A stretch of 64,000 nucleotides of DNA from NCBI GenBank assembly GCA_000442125.1, contig KE546966.1, forward strand, positions 706,969 through 770,968, given 5' to 3'. Below the pieces are notes generated by a model, which saw only the letters and a program-made list of their open reading frames with translations, was not told the DNA's origin and ran no database searches. Of this stretch, positions 44,355-56,700 are shown piece by piece. How positions within the stretch are numbered: the stretch's first letter is position 1; each line of letters opens with the position of its first letter. The position numbers and the translations under genes were made by a program. This DNA is from Opeltia flavorubescens. Lineage: Eukaryota; Ascomycota; Lecanoromycetes; Teloschistales; Teloschistaceae.

Positions 44355-45812
44355 TCATGCTTTCACGCGCAGCTTAATCCCACTTCTAGCCACCCTCAAG
44401 GCTGCATAGAGCACGCCCGCCACCATTGCTGCAACACCGCCAAGAGCCCATAATCTGAGAAAGGTTTCCGAGTCAGCACTCTTGTTGTAGGATTACAATA
44501 TTCAGGAATCTGCTCACCCAGCCCATTCCAACGGCTCTTTTGTTCCCAAGATGCCACCACCTCCTGGCCCGCCCACAAGCATGCCAAATGCACTCATGGC
44601 AAATCCCATACCTATTCGCGTTCCGATTCTGGATTTGTCCTTGATCAAGGCGACGAAACAGACGGGAGGCATTGCTACGAAGACCCCGCTGAAGAACCCA
44701 ATCAGAATCGCCAGGATAACGATAGCTGCTTCACTGCCTACTGCGATCATACAAAGCATCAGGACCCCACAGGTTACGGCGCTTGGCGCAATGAGATTGA
44801 ACGGTCCTACTCTATCCGACATGGCATTCGGTACCGTTCGACCAAAAGTCGAGGCCGCATTGAAGATGGCAATAATGTAGAATGACATACGGGTATCTAG
44901 GATCTTCTGCTCCAAGGCATAGTAGGAAATGTAAAAAAGGACGATGCTGAGGCCCGCGAAGCCGATCAGGGTGGCCATGACAAAAATCATGTAAGTTGCG
45001 TCCGTGAAGGCGGAAAGGTCGATGATGTCTCTGGCTTTTGGTGGCCTGACGCGCATTCGCATGATTGCGAGGGGAATGAGCAGAGTACCGAGGGCGATGA
45101 AGGCCATAACTCGGACCGACCAGGCAAATCCAATTCGGTCAATGAGGCGGTATATGACGATAGGATAGATGATACCTCCTATCGACGAGCCGGATGATCC
45201 TATGCCTATGGCCAGACCAATCTTGCTGCTGAAATATGTTGGTAGAACGGACACAGAGGGTACAAAAAGACATCCAGCGCCGAGCCCCACGCAGATGCCT
45301 TGGGCAAGTACCACTTGCCAGTACTCGTCGCAGAGACTCAACATCATGTGGCCGAAGACAACCCCGAAGCTACCCATAAAGAGCAGAGTACGCAGATAGC
45401 CCCGATCATACAGTGGACCGGCGAAGACGCCGGTGACCAAGAGCATGAATGACTGGATGGAGCCGATCCAGGAAATGTCAAAGGAAGACTTTGTGAACAG
45501 CTGACCAGACTCGTAATAGGTCTGGAAGACGCCAAAGGCATTCAGGATGCCCCAGCTATTGAACCACAGCATGAAGGCGCCGAGAACCTGAAGCCATGCT
45601 TGAAGTCCACCGTCAGGAGGGGGGCTTGAATTGCCGGACGGAGGTTTGACGGGTGTTTCGTGGGTTTGGGAATCTTGGCTGTTAGCATGCTTCTCTGGCG
45701 AGGCAAGAAGAGTCGTCTCATTCCGTACAGGATGATCATTGGGGCTGCTTGCTAATGACTGCAGATGATTTGGGGAAATGGTTTGTCGGAGCTTTTCGTC
45801 GCTCATCTTCAA
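44355..45812 (-). CDS. MFS transporter, monocarboxylate-porter (MCT/SLC16) type
   Basis: Two exons (44518-45812, 44355-44454) give 1395 nt, 464 aa. A hydrophilic Ser/Pro-rich N-terminus precedes the MCT signature PPPDGGLQAWLQVLGAFMLW, with NSWGILNAFGVFQTYYE directly after. Twelve membrane segments follow, including SWIGSIQSFMLLVTGVFAGP, GICVGLGAGCLFVPSVSVLP, YFSSKIGLAIGIGSSGSSIG, IFNAASTFGRTVPNAMSDR and, from exon 2, LWALGGVAAMVAGVLYAALR. Fungal MCT-type MFS proteins move riboflavin, carboxylates or secondary metabolites; the substrate here is unknown. Two in-frame ATGs lie 6 nt apart at the start. It is transcribed in the same direction as the FAD oxidoreductase downstream. Confidence 0.9.
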
Positions 45813-47269
45813 GATGGTATTGGTTTGGGAGGAAGACTATGGGATGCAAGAGCTTCCTGGCAGAACTGTATACAACAAATGATTATGGGGTAGATCCAGA
45901 GAGGAAGTGGAAATGATGGAGGGCTCCAGAGGTCTATGCATTTCTCATATATTTCCTTCTCATCCGGTTGTCTCCGGGCTCTTGTTCTTCAATCGATGGC
46001 ATGCAGCTATGATTCAGTAATCGTAAATGTAAGCTCAACGCCAAGATGTGAGGTAGTAACATGTTGTTTCGCGTTCTCACCGACCCCAACGGCGGAGACT
46101 CGCGGCAAAGGGAAATCTGTGACAGTCTTCTCAATCTCCACTTATGACTCAACTCGAAGCGTAGCTTGTCCCAGAGGTCCAGACCTCGTGGGGTCACCTA
46201 TATAGCGCCGGCCGTAGGAAAACTCTGCTTCTGGGGTTAGACTTGGACATAAGATAAAGGCCGNCTCTATTTGGCTGGCGCCACAGAGTACTGGAGGCCT
46301 AAATGCCTGAAGAAGGCAACTCGAAACACTAAGTAGACCTTGACCAGGCGGAACGGGCCGACACGTTGTTTGGTCTCCTAGGACCAACTTACGAATCGGA
46401 GGACGTAAACGTCACCAAAGCTGACCTCAAAGGAGAGACCATGCTGCAAGCGTTCAGCTTCGTGGCCCATTCCTGAGCACTCTAATAATGCTTCATTATC
46501 GTCTGAAGGAGCAGGCCACGCCAGCCTGCTTCGCGTCGTCTTATGACGCTTCTCTCCATCGCAACTTCGATTTCGTTTCTTTTGTCAGCTGCTACGCATC
46601 CCATGCGTTCTCAATGTTGGAATGTCGATACCTCCTTTTGCCCTGAGATTTGATCTCAAAGCATAGAAGCAAATAATAATATAAATGTCTTAACTATCAA
46701 AGATCTCTATGTTTCATTTCTACGGCGACACGACCTACATCTCTCTGGATCCTGCCGTCATAGCCTTGTCGTCCGACTTAATTTTTGAGCAAATACGAAG
46801 CCGAGAGTATTTACAATGGTATTATCTGATCTTGGTCGCATTTACATCTCTTTGCCTGTTTAATGTATATATTTATCGCGCCCTCCCATTCCTACTTCGG
46901 GATATATTTCCCTGGGTCTATGGTTGCTCCCTTTGTGCTTTGTTCTGCTTCGGGTTTCGGCTTCGTTACGGCCAGCTAACACCCACATGTAACGCAAACA
47001 ATTTGATTATTTAGAACAACCTAAGCACTCCCCTTTCGTTGATCGGTATCGAGAGATCCTCTGCCAAACTTTTAAGCCTGGAACGGCACACGTGCATTCA
47101 CATATAAGGCTCACAGGGCTCCCTGCGCTGATTTGGTGATTTAGTGGTGAGATTGATGGCTGGATTTCGATATGTACGAAAGCATTCACAACTTTAAATG
47201 CTATACTAAAATATAGGCACATACATCTTCTGAGCCTACAATCTTTCCCTCTGAATTGAATACCAAAAT
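45813..47269. other. 1.5 kb gene-poor stretch with one doubtful small frame
   Basis: Upstream of the MFS gene and 3' of the secreted-protein gene. A 101-codon plus-strand frame at 46709-47014 has two hydrophobic stretches (YYLILVAFTSLCLFNVYIY and VYGCSLCALFCFGF) but no family, and is not called. An N lies at 46264. Confidence 0.45.
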
Positions 47270-48236
47270 TCAGCTCGTGGCCACCGACCTTCCATCTGGA
47301 TCTGATTCCGGGTCCTCCGGTAAATCCCTATCGATCTGGGAATCCGTCCCCATAATCAACACGATAGTACCTCGGCGTACAGGAGCCCCTATGCTACCCG
47401 TTAGAGAAAAGAGCAATCTATGGTCATTCACACAATGAAATATATGAACATGCATATCTTCCACGATTACCACAAGTGGGGAAAATCAAAAGCAGATGAA
47501 CGGATAACCTAGGACATACCAGGTCTTGCCCATCCGAACTGAGCCCCGTCCCCTTTCTTCCGCATACATTTCGAAAGCACGTTGTTGGCCACCAGATCGA
47601 GCGTCCGAAATGACACGTAGTCCCTCTGCCAATACGGTCCATCGGGTTGGTCCGGAATCGTCCTCGGCGGAACATCTCTAAGCATTGCAACCATCACGGT
47701 GCAGGATTTGCCGTTCTCGGCTATATCCCATCATCTCCATGAGTACCATCCGACTAGGTGACATGTGTGCGGGCAAAAAAAAACAAACAACGACCATCCA
47801 ATTCGAAACGGGTTACATAGACATTTTACGTACTGCCAACAAATCTAAGTGGAGTCCGCATACTCATTCCAGCCCAGGGAGGCGTGCTGGGCGATCCGTA
47901 TTCGGATAGGAATTCGACCTTGTCATTCGCGTGCGAGATACCCTCGGCGTGGATCAACTTGTGCCAGGCGTTGATACAAGCTTGCTCGTAGAATTTGGCG
48001 TGCATGTGGTCGGTCCAGCTGCGAAACCAGGTCGGATGGTTAGTGCATCCGAAATTCCTATCTGTTCCATTGAGCTGGGTTTGCTGTAACATGGAATCGA
48101 GGTCTTGGTCGCCGCTCCTTGCGACTTTGGACTGGCCAGAAGATTGCTCAAGTACTGGATCGGGTACATCCGGAGGTAACAACATTCTGCCAATGGCAGA
48201 ACATGTAAACATTAAGAGAATACATATCAAGAACAT
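47270..48236 (-). CDS. Small secreted protein of unknown function, four cysteines after the signal peptide
   Basis: Three exons (47864-48236, 47520-47720, 47270-47388) give 693 nt, 230 aa, with GT-AG introns and consistent phase. The start MFLICILLMFTCSAIG is a signal peptide; an ATG 33 nt upstream would add a basic n-region. The mature part has four cysteines, in NFGCTNHPTW, EQACINAWHKL, GKSCTVMV and LSKCMRKKG, enough for two disulfides. A Trp/His-rich segment (FRSWTDHMHAKFYEQ) lies between the first two. The last ~30 residues are acidic (IDRDLPEDPESDPDG). No known domain is recognised. It could be an extracellular effector-like or structural protein; nothing in the sequence decides. The spacing to neighbours and the independent splice agreement make it a real gene rather than chance frames. 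Confidence 0.65.
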
Positions 48237-48747
48237 TTTTGAGCACAGCAAATGCTGTTTTCTTCTCAAACTTGCTAGAAATTACATGGTGGTTTGTCGC
48301 ATTTTGCTTGCGGAAGCCTGAATCGCGGAAGGTAGATTGAGCGGATGCATATCCGATCAATACCATGGGGACATGATCACCGAGGAAAGTAATCTTCGAT
48401 GTTACTCTGAGCGATATGTATGTGTTACGCGATCGCCAGCCATATTCTGACAAAGGAGTTCGCAGCGGCTTTATGAAGATTAGCCGTACGAAGCGATCAT
48501 GAATCATTGATGGAAAGGCGTAGCCGCAGATGTCAAAATCTCCCGTAGGGTGGAGTATCTCCACGGAAATAAAACAATAATAAGGTAGCTAATGCTTTGA
48601 AAAGCCAGACGCTCCACATTACTTGATGAAACGCCTGGTCCGTGGCGGTGGAAGAAGAAAGTACACGACCTGGGGTATCATCCGCAAGAACGATGGCGCC
48701 AGCTCGTATGGAAAAGCCCATGTCAACCCGGCACCTATGCAGAGCTT
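48237..48747. other. Intergenic region between Irs4-like and secreted-protein genes
   Basis: 3' flank of the Irs4-like gene and promoter of the small secreted-protein gene. A 62-codon minus-strand frame at 48533-48721 is not supported. An extra 3' exon of the Irs4-like gene (VVYFLLPPPRTRRFIK) could be spliced here, but the direct stop is simpler. Confidence 0.4.
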
Positions 48748-50211
48748 TTAGTAATGTTTCCTCACCTTAATACCTGTCAACCCTCTCGCGCTGAACCATA
48801 CACTATCAGACACCTTGACTGGAAGTTTCCGTCCCTTGAGCCTCTGATCCACAAGCCACATCCCGACCACAAATTCGTCTTTTGACAGCAGTCCATTCCT
48901 ACCTGTATCAACAAGTTCCCATATCTCCTCTAGTACGTCTAATGGCAACCTGCTGCGACACCAGATATCTCGAACAACTATGTTAAGCACACCATTGGCC
49001 AAATCTACGGATGTTGAGGGCTCATTTCTGTGGTATGATGCAAGCAGACCCTTGTTCGCGGCCCAAACGCCTTCGTAGCGCTTTCTTTCTAGTTCGGTGA
49101 TTTGGTCTCTCCACCTCTTTCGGTCGCCCTCGTGGTGTTTATTCGGGTGCTTGTTGATGAAGCGGTTCGCCTTGTGCTTCTCCACGGCATCTTGATGCGG
49201 GTCTAAAGGTGCTCGCATTGTTGTTCTCATAGTCCCTTTCGAGGGGCTGGGGGTGCGGGAACCGGCTTCATCAGCACTTTTGGTACGATGGAATAGGTGC
49301 TGGCGGCTATGGCGGCGGGGCGGAGGTAGGGGAGGTCTGGTTGGGGATGGCGCACGTGAGGACGCCAACGATGAAGCGACCATGGCGTTAGCGAGCGAGT
49401 CGGCTGATAAGCGGGGAATTGCGTGGTCTGACAAGATCCGTGGCCTTTGTAGTTCGGTGCCATTTGTATGGTTGTGACCCAGACCCTTTTCTGACCTCCT
49501 GACTGGTACCGGCAAAGGTTTCGCAGGCAGATCGAGGGCTTTTAGATCCCTTTTTACTTGTGGCTGACGAAGAGGGCTACCAACCGCGGACATATATGAA
49601 GATTCACCTGACGAGCTTGAGGGTGACCGTGATAACCCCATTGATTTCGGCCTTTCCGGGCTTTTTTCTGTGCCTGGAACGTGCAATGGACGACTAAGGG
49701 TGCCACGTCCGAGGCTACTGATTGATGTGACTCCTTTGCTATAATCCGACTGTAGCTGTTCACTTCCAGAAGCCCGATTCTGTTGTCCATCGTAGCGGCT
49801 GATCAATGCATTAATCGACGGACCACTAAGTGTCAAGTTGGTTGATATGTCGCTTTGAGCTCTTGAAAGAGCAGGCTTGGTCGAACTGGAAACCGTCAGG
49901 GTAGTCTTATTACCTGGAAGGCGCTCGGCTGAGCGTCGAGCTGCAAGGTTTGCAGCAATATACGACGAGGCAGCATTATCTCGCTGTTGTCTGGCTAAGG
50001 CAGCTCTCCTTTCATACAGCGTGGCAGGGGAGGTTTCGTTCCTGACTGCAGTCCTCCGCTCTCCGGTTGCTACTCGACTCGCAGCTACCAGAGCGCCGTG
50101 ATCTCCAAAGTAAGTGTTTGGCGATCTCTGAGCAGCTGCAGGAGATGAAAAAGCTTGTTGAGCTCCTTGAAAAGCCGGGGAACGCTGGCGTTGATCGGCA
50201 TACGCAGTCAT
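48748..50211 (-). CDS. EH-domain protein, Irs4/Tax4 type
   Basis: An intronless 487-aa frame. Residues 1-370 are low-complexity, Ser/Arg/Pro-rich, with proline motifs (RPPLPPPRRHSRQH). The C-terminal ~110 residues are an Eps15-homology domain of Irs4 type: ELERKRYEGVWAANKGLL, NIVVRDIWCRSRLPLDVL, EEIWELVDTGRNGLLSKDEF and VVGMWLVDQRLKGRKLPVKV. The DTGRNGLLSKDEF loop corresponds to the EF-hand of EH domains. Family: yeast Irs4 and Tax4 bind the PI(4,5)P2 phosphatase Inp51, tune phosphoinositide and cell-wall-integrity signalling, and take part in autophagy. The end VRKHY follows a possible GTGAGG donor, so an additional C-terminal exon cannot be excluded. Confidence 0.88.
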   Translation of the reverse strand: MTAYADQRQRSPAFQGAQQAFSSPAAAQRSPNTYFGDHGALVAASRVATGERRTAVRNETSPATLYERRAALARQQRDNAASSYIAANLAARRSAERLPGNKTTLTVSSSTKPALSRAQSDISTNLTLSGPSINALISRYDGQQNRASGSEQLQSDYSKGVTSISSLGRGTLSRPLHVPGTEKSPERPKSMGLSRSPSSSSGESSYMSAVGSPLRQPQVKRDLKALDLPAKPLPVPVRRSEKGLGHNHTNGTELQRPRILSDHAIPRLSADSLANAMVASSLASSRAPSPTRPPLPPPRRHSRQHLFHRTKSADEAGSRTPSPSKGTMRTTMRAPLDPHQDAVEKHKANRFINKHPNKHHEGDRKRWRDQITELERKRYEGVWAANKGLLASYHRNEPSTSVDLANGVLNIVVRDIWCRSRLPLDVLEEIWELVDTGRNGLLSKDEFVVGMWLVDQRLKGRKLPVKVSDSVWFSARGLTGIKVRKHY

Positions 50212-50657
50212 GGGTAGCTAAACATGATCCCAACCGAGGGAACAACAAACTTTGCATGTTGTGTGAACAAAGGAGCTCGTATATTTGGAGCCATAGGAAT
50301 CGAGGCTTATTCGGCTCTCAACATAAACAATGTTACATAAGCAGAGTTAAGCTCCACGCCAAGCGGAGTAATAGTTTTCAGTCTACGCTTATGAGATACA
50401 GAGCTACAGAGCAATAAGTATGTTAGCTCGGACGTGATACGTGGATTGGAGTACCAAGCGCGCCACCAACAATATGTATCATCATAAAAGATTCTATTCT
50501 AATCTAAATATACTTGGGTATCCTTTCTAAGTGCAACGAGGGTCCAGCAATGCCCATCTCGAACACCATTCCAGCACCAGCACCAGTTGACGCCTGAGAT
50601 ACCATCCACCTTTGTTGACCCTAACGCCTCGCTTGAGACGAGACAACCAAATGATGC
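50212..50657. other. Intergenic region amidase 3' / Irs4 promoter
   Basis: Promoter of the Irs4-like gene and 3' flank of the amidase. A short direct repetition of CCAGCA units is visible near 50562-50584. Nothing else recognised. Confidence 0.45.
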
Positions 50658-52691
50658 TTACATTAAGCTCTGAGCAGATCCAAACATAGACCGGACCCTG
50701 GTCCTGACTGAAAACAACCTGCTTATAGCTTGCTCCAAGATCCCCTTAGCAACCCTCGGTGAATCGACGACCGGCGAGCGATATTGCACCTTCAGCTTGT
50801 ATGGCGTTTCTTCCGTTGGCTCCAATTGATCGAACAATTCGAAGGTAGGCCGGATGTAAGGTTTCATTTTGTTCCGGATCATGGTACGCTGTTCGAAAGC
50901 GTATGCCAGCGAGATGAGCTTTTCTTCGCTCCATTTCCTTCCAACAAAAGCAATACCGAATGGAATGTTTGGAGCGACCGCTACAGTCGTTTTCTTAAGA
51001 TTCATCCTAAGTGGCGTCTGAGCAGGGTAAAAACCCAAAGGAACGGAAACAATAGGTAATCCTGCAATAGCTGGCAGATGAAAGGATGCGAAAGTGGGCA
51101 TGATCAGAGCATCCAGTTTATGCCGATCGAGAGCCCCAACCACTCCTTGCTCTCCACCCATGAACAGGTTTGCCTGGAACGCTGCCCAAGACTCGGGCGA
51201 GCTGCTGGAGATGTTACGGCCCAGCTGCCGATCCCATACGTAGGTATCTCGGTCTGGATACTGTTCCTGCGGATGAGATCGAGTAAAGCGGCTAAGATCA
51301 GAAAGGCTGCGGACTTCGTTGGGGTTAGTCGCCAATTGCGAGAGACAGCCGGATAGACCAGCTACAAAATCAGTATCCAGGACGATACTGCTATTTCTGG
51401 CAAATGCTGGTGCATCATATGAAGAAAAGTTTGCTTCTTCAATCACCCTAGCTCCTGCTTCGCGAACGGTCTGAATGGCTTTCTCGAAAGCAGCCATTAC
51501 TGGCTTCGTCGAATCGTCCAAATGAAAATCGATACCATTGCGAGGAATTCCCACTCGAGCGCCCTTCAAGCCCAGATGATTGCAGGACTTCACATAGTCT
51601 GGAGTCACATCGTACGGCTGTGTGGAAGTCCAATTATCGAAACGATCCTTGCCCGCAATTGCGGTGAGCATATATGCAGCATCTTTGACTGTGCGTCCAA
51701 TTGGCCCTACAGTATCCTGACGTACACTTATTGGTATGACCATATCTCGGGACGTCAGGCCCAATGTAGGCTTGATACCCACCACATTGCTCTTTTCAGC
51801 CGGATTGACTATGCTGCCACTGGTTTCCGTACCTATCGATCCGACGGCGAGTCCGATTGAGACAGCGACCGCGCTACCGCTCGAGCTACCCGATGGATCT
51901 TGCTGAGGATAATAGGCACCATGTACCTGACCACCGTATGCGCTCCATCCATGGGATGAGCTGGCTTTGCGTGATCTACACTGTGCCCACTCGCCCATCG
52001 TAGCTTTGCCCAGTATGATAGCTCCGGCGTCTCGTAATCTGGAGACGACTGACGATTCGCGTGATACTTTCGCTCCGACCAGGGCATATGAGCCAGCTTA
52101 AAAACGTCAGCAACGACCCTCGACTGGAAAGGAAAATCGAGGTACCCGTGTTGTTCATCTGATCATTGGTGGCGATATTGTCCTACGCTGTCATGAGTGT
52201 ATGCTGGTGGGACGGGGAAGGGTTGACCTGCCTTGATCAGGATGGGGATGCCATGTAATGGTCTAGATCAAATTAATGGGTATGTTCGGAAAGATGGTAG
52301 GGAGATCTTCACTTGCCCTCGCACTCGGCCAATAGAACGCTCCAAGTCTAGAGCGCGAGCGATATCCAATGCATCGGGGTTGATTTCACCAACAGCCCTC
52401 AGAATGCCGTTGACTTCTTCTGTCCGCTCAAGGTATGCCTGATGTTACCTCGTCAGTGCAACATTCTGCCGATTCTGATGGTGCAGAGCGTACGTGTACA
52501 AGGTTGACGCTCGTGAGAGATCCGTTGGCGAATAAAGCATGGAGATTTTCAATGCTGATGTCATCAAGTAGAGGAAAATTTGAGGGATTGGGAGTTGCGA
52601 GTCGACATTGGCGCTCTCCTGTGGGATTAGACAAAGCAATAGAAACGACAGAAAAAACATACACCAGTCTCGTGGCGAGACTGAGCTGCAT
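50658..52691 (-). CDS. Secreted amidase-signature hydrolase
   Basis: Five exons (52494-52691, 52317-52438, 52232-52262, 52146-52182, 50658-52096) give 1827 nt, 608 aa. A signal peptide (LATRLVYVFSVVSIALS) precedes the amidase-signature domain. The catalytic Lys lies at residue 117 in HGIPILIKDNIAT. The Ser-rich motif is DPSGSSSGSAVAVSIGLAVG and the acyl-enzyme Ser lies in SIGTETSGSIVNPA. Later family pieces are KPTLGLTSRDMVIPIS, QDTVGPIGRTVKDAAYML and AGLPIVSVPLGF. It hydrolyses an unknown amide outside the cell or in the secretory path. Two introns (52263-52316, 52183-52231) have GC donors, GCAAGT and GCAGGT, flanking a 31-nt exon that codes for the catalytic-Lys segment. No GT alternative keeps the frame and this motif. 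Confidence 0.9.
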
Positions 52692-53723
52692 ATCACTTTG
52701 GAGAAGGATGTTGGTTGCTGCAGCTGGTGAGTAATTTTCTGCAGGCCGCGACCGTGAGTACGGTCAGCGGCGTTGCGATCTGATCGCACAATTCAAGAAA
52801 GAGGGCGATAGGGAATGTTGAATAGGATGTACAGTTGCTGCTGGATAATCGAAATAAGATCAATGTATGTTGAAAGGTATAGAAGTCTGGGGAAGTGGAA
52901 GAAGAAGTAAGACTGGAGGGTTTCGTTGTTTGGATGGTTTTGAAAGGGACTCTGTTAGCTCAAGCTTATCATCGCGGTTGACCAAAGTGCCTTATCTCGC
53001 ACTTTGACAGGCGGTGAAACAACAACTAGACCGCAGCTTCCGTGCTACCATTTGATAACGGATGAAATGTGACATTCCGATGGATCGACTTCGCCTTGAG
53101 TCTGGGAATCCGTCACCTCGATTGCGCTGTGCGAGTACCAACAGCGGGCCCTTTGTCTTTGTTGCGTGTCATGTTGCCACTCCGCCTCATTAATGATCGG
53201 AACTTGCGCATCTGGTGCACTCCGTGTTCCACTGGCTCTTAGTTTCAGTCCACTATCCGGGGGTTGAACCGTAGCGCAGCCGGACCCTTATTTTGCCCTT
53301 ATCGGAAACTTTCAAAACCGGGACGTGCTTTGGGATATAGTTTAGTGGAGGTTGATAGATGAATAAGGGTCACATGCACGCTTTTACCCGAATTGGATTA
53401 AGGCTTCTCGGTAAAGATCCGATCTCGCATATTCAGCCTTACCCGCGGGCCTAATGCACTGTTTTTATGACGTCGATTCCTGTCAACGGCCGGAGCTGCC
53501 TCCCGATACATGTTGATAGGCAACGACATTAAGCTCTGAAGCGAACATATGGAAAGTGCTATANAAACAATCCTACACTTTCGAATGGACTTTTTCTTAA
53601 ATCGAATCTCATTTCACAAAGTCCATACAGAAATGTGATGAACTACTGTGTATTCTAATAACCATCTCCATATGTCGATCTCATGGCAAATCATATTACT
53701 CGTCCCTGAGAACAAGTGACACG
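52692..53723. other. 1 kb divergent promoter, amidase / LIG4
   Basis: Upstream DNA of two divergent genes with one N at 53564. No coding frame or repeat recognised. Confidence 0.5.
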
Positions 53724-56700
53724 ATGCAGGAGAATGATAGAGACTCTCGTACGGCAATTCTAGAGAAATCAGTTGAGCAAGAGTTGGATGAAAAATTCCC
53801 CCGTCGTCCCAAAAATCATTCAAAGACCTTACCCTTTCACGATTTGTTTCTTACTTTATTCAATCCCCTGAACGAAAACAAGAAAAAACCGACGGGCCCG
53901 ACTGCTGCAAGGAAGAAGCAGGGGCCACATGGCCCATCGAACCGCAACCCTCATGAAGTCCGCCGCAGTATCATTGAGCAGTTCATTTCGAGATGGCGCT
54001 CCGAGGTTGGAAATGATGTCTTCCCTGCATTTCGCCTCATTTTACCAGACAAGGATCGAGAAAGAGCGATGTACGGACTGAAAGAGAAAACCATTGGCAA
54101 GCTCCTGATTAAGGTTATGAAAATTAACAAGGATTCGGAAGACGGTTACAATCTCATCAACTGGAAACAACCAGGCCAGGGGGCCACCAGCCGCATGGCC
54201 GGTGATTTTGCCGGCAGATGCCACGAGATTATTGGCAAGCGCCCCTTTCGAACCGAAGTGGGCTCAATGACAATCGGAGAGGTCAATGATCTCCTCGATG
54301 AGCTGTCTGCAGCGCAAAAGGAAGATGCCCAGCAGCGCATCTTTGATAATTTTTACAGGAGGATGAACGCCGATGAGCTCTTGTGGCTTATTCGTATCAT
54401 CCTACGCCAGATGAAGGTGGGCGCCACCGAGAAAACCTTCTTCAACATCTGGCATCCTGACGCTGAATCATTGTTCAACATCTCGTCGAACCTTCGGCGT
54501 GTTTGCTGGGAGCTCTACGACCCAAGGATTCGCCTCGAAGGGGACGACCGTGGCATTAGCCTTATGCAATGCTTCCAACCACAGCTGGCCCAATTCCAGA
54601 TGCATGACTTTACAAAGATGATTGCCAAAATGAGGCTTACCGAAGATGACAGAGTTTTCTGGATCGAAGAGAAGCTAGACGGCGAAAGGATGCAGCTCCA
54701 CATGATCAGTGACGAGACTGTGCCGGGTGGTAAGCGTTTTGCTTTCTGGTCGCGAAAAGCCAAAGACTACACATATCTATATGGCAATGGCTTTTTGGAT
54801 GAAAAAGCTGCCGTGACTCGCCATCTGAAGAATGTTTTCCATGAAAACGTTCAAAGTATTATTCTGGACGGCGAGATGATAACATGGGATCCTGAATCAG
54901 ATGCTATGGTACCATTCGGTACACTCAAAACTGCTGCGCTGGAACAGCAGAAGAATCCGCTCTCCAGAGGCCATCGACCCCTGTACAAGGTCTTTGACAT
55001 TCTATACCTTAATGGCCAGCCACTGACCGGTTACACTTTACGTGATCGTAGAAAGGCCTTGGAAGCGAGTGTACAGTCAGAACATCGTCGATTAGAGATC
55101 CACCAATTTGTGGAAGCTACATCAGCCAAGGAGGTGGAGAAGATGCTGCAAGTAGTTGTTGCAGAGGCATCAGAGGGTTTGGTCATCAAGAATCCAAGAT
55201 CCGCATATCGCTTGAATGATCGCAATGATGACTGGATTAAGGTGAAACCAGAATATATGACGGAATTTGGTGAGGCCCTGGATTGTATTGTGATTGGAGG
55301 TTACTACGGCTCGGGACACCGGGGTGGAAACCTTTCCAGCTTCATGTGCGGTCTGAGAGTGGATGAAAATCAAGTCAAGCAGGGTGCTAATCCAATGAAA
55401 TGTTACTCTTTCTTCAAAGTTGGCGGAGGTTTCACTGCGCAGGATTACGCGGAGCTGAGACACCTCACGGAGGGCAAGTGGAAAATATGGGATCCTAAAA
55501 GACCGCCTATTGAGTATGTCGAATTAGCTGGAGGGCAATTGCAATATGAGCGACCTGACGTCTGGATCCGTCCTGATGAGTCGGTTGTCATCTCAGTGAA
55601 AGCAGCACAAGTCACGCCGACCGACTCATTCAGAACAGGTCATACTCTGCGATTCCCAAGGTTCAAGAGTTTTCGAAAAGACCGAGACTGGGAAACAGCG
55701 TTGTCGCTCTCAGGTTTTCAGGAGCTCAGAAGCAATGCAGAATTCGAGACGGATAAGAAGAAGATGCAAGTGGATGACAGCAGGAGAAAAAGGCAAAAGA
55801 CGTCCCGCAAGAAGCCATTGGCAGTGGCGGGGGGCAACACAATGCTGACGACCCCATACGGCGGTCCATCGACAGCAATATTCGACGGGCAGAGCTTCTA
55901 TGTCATGAGCGACTCACTCAAGCCAGAGAAAAAGAGCAAAGCGGAGATCGAGCAGATTGTCAAAGCAAACGGTGGGAGAGTTTTCCAGCAGCGGAACGCC
56001 TCAGCAAACACCGTATGTATTGGTGATTCTCGGACAGTCAAAGTCGCGTCGATGGTAAAGATCGGCGAAGTCGATATCATCCGGCCATCATGGATCTTCG
56101 ACTGCATTAAGCAAGCCGACGCGGAGAGAGACAAACCTCCCTTACTCCTACCGCTGGAGCCACGGCATATATTTTCCACTTTCGATGGATCGAAGCAAAT
56201 GCCAGAAAGTAATGTTGACAGTTTCAATGACAGCTTTGCGAGGGACGTTACCACCGAGGAACTTCGACGTGTTCTCGATACAATGCCTGCAAAGAACGAA
56301 CTACCTTTGAATCAACACGAAACCAGGAAACAAATGAAGGAGCACGACCATGGCTTTGGAGATCTGCCGGGCTGGTTGTTCGAAGGCCTCGTTTTCTTTC
56401 TTGAAACGGGTCATCAAACGCTTCCACACGTCAAGAATCAGGAGCATGGGCAAAAGAAGCTTCCAGCTTTGGTATCAGAAATGGACGAAGCACACAGACT
56501 TGCCAGGTTCGCAGGAGCTCGGATCGCCGACCGCATAGAGGACGATAGCATCACGCACGTGGTAGTGGGTAAAGACACAAGTCGGCTGGCAAGCATTCGT
56601 CAGGCTCTTTCTCGGTGAGTTGACACTAATGTTTTGTATTCGGACATACATATGCTTACATTGTGCAGCATGAGCGGGCCGCTGCCTCGAACTGTCACTA

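Noticed and set aside
41626-45812. Classical secondary-metabolite cluster
   Set aside because: Only a flavoprotein and an MFS transporter are present, with no PKS, NRPS, terpene synthase, prenyltransferase or cluster regulator.
46709-47014. 101-codon frame with two hydrophobic stretches
   Set aside because: No homology recognised and T-rich DNA readily yields hydrophobic frames; kept only as a note.
48533-48721. Small minus-strand frame 3' of the Irs4-like gene
   Set aside because: No start context or family; could at most be part of an extra Irs4 exon, which I could not support.
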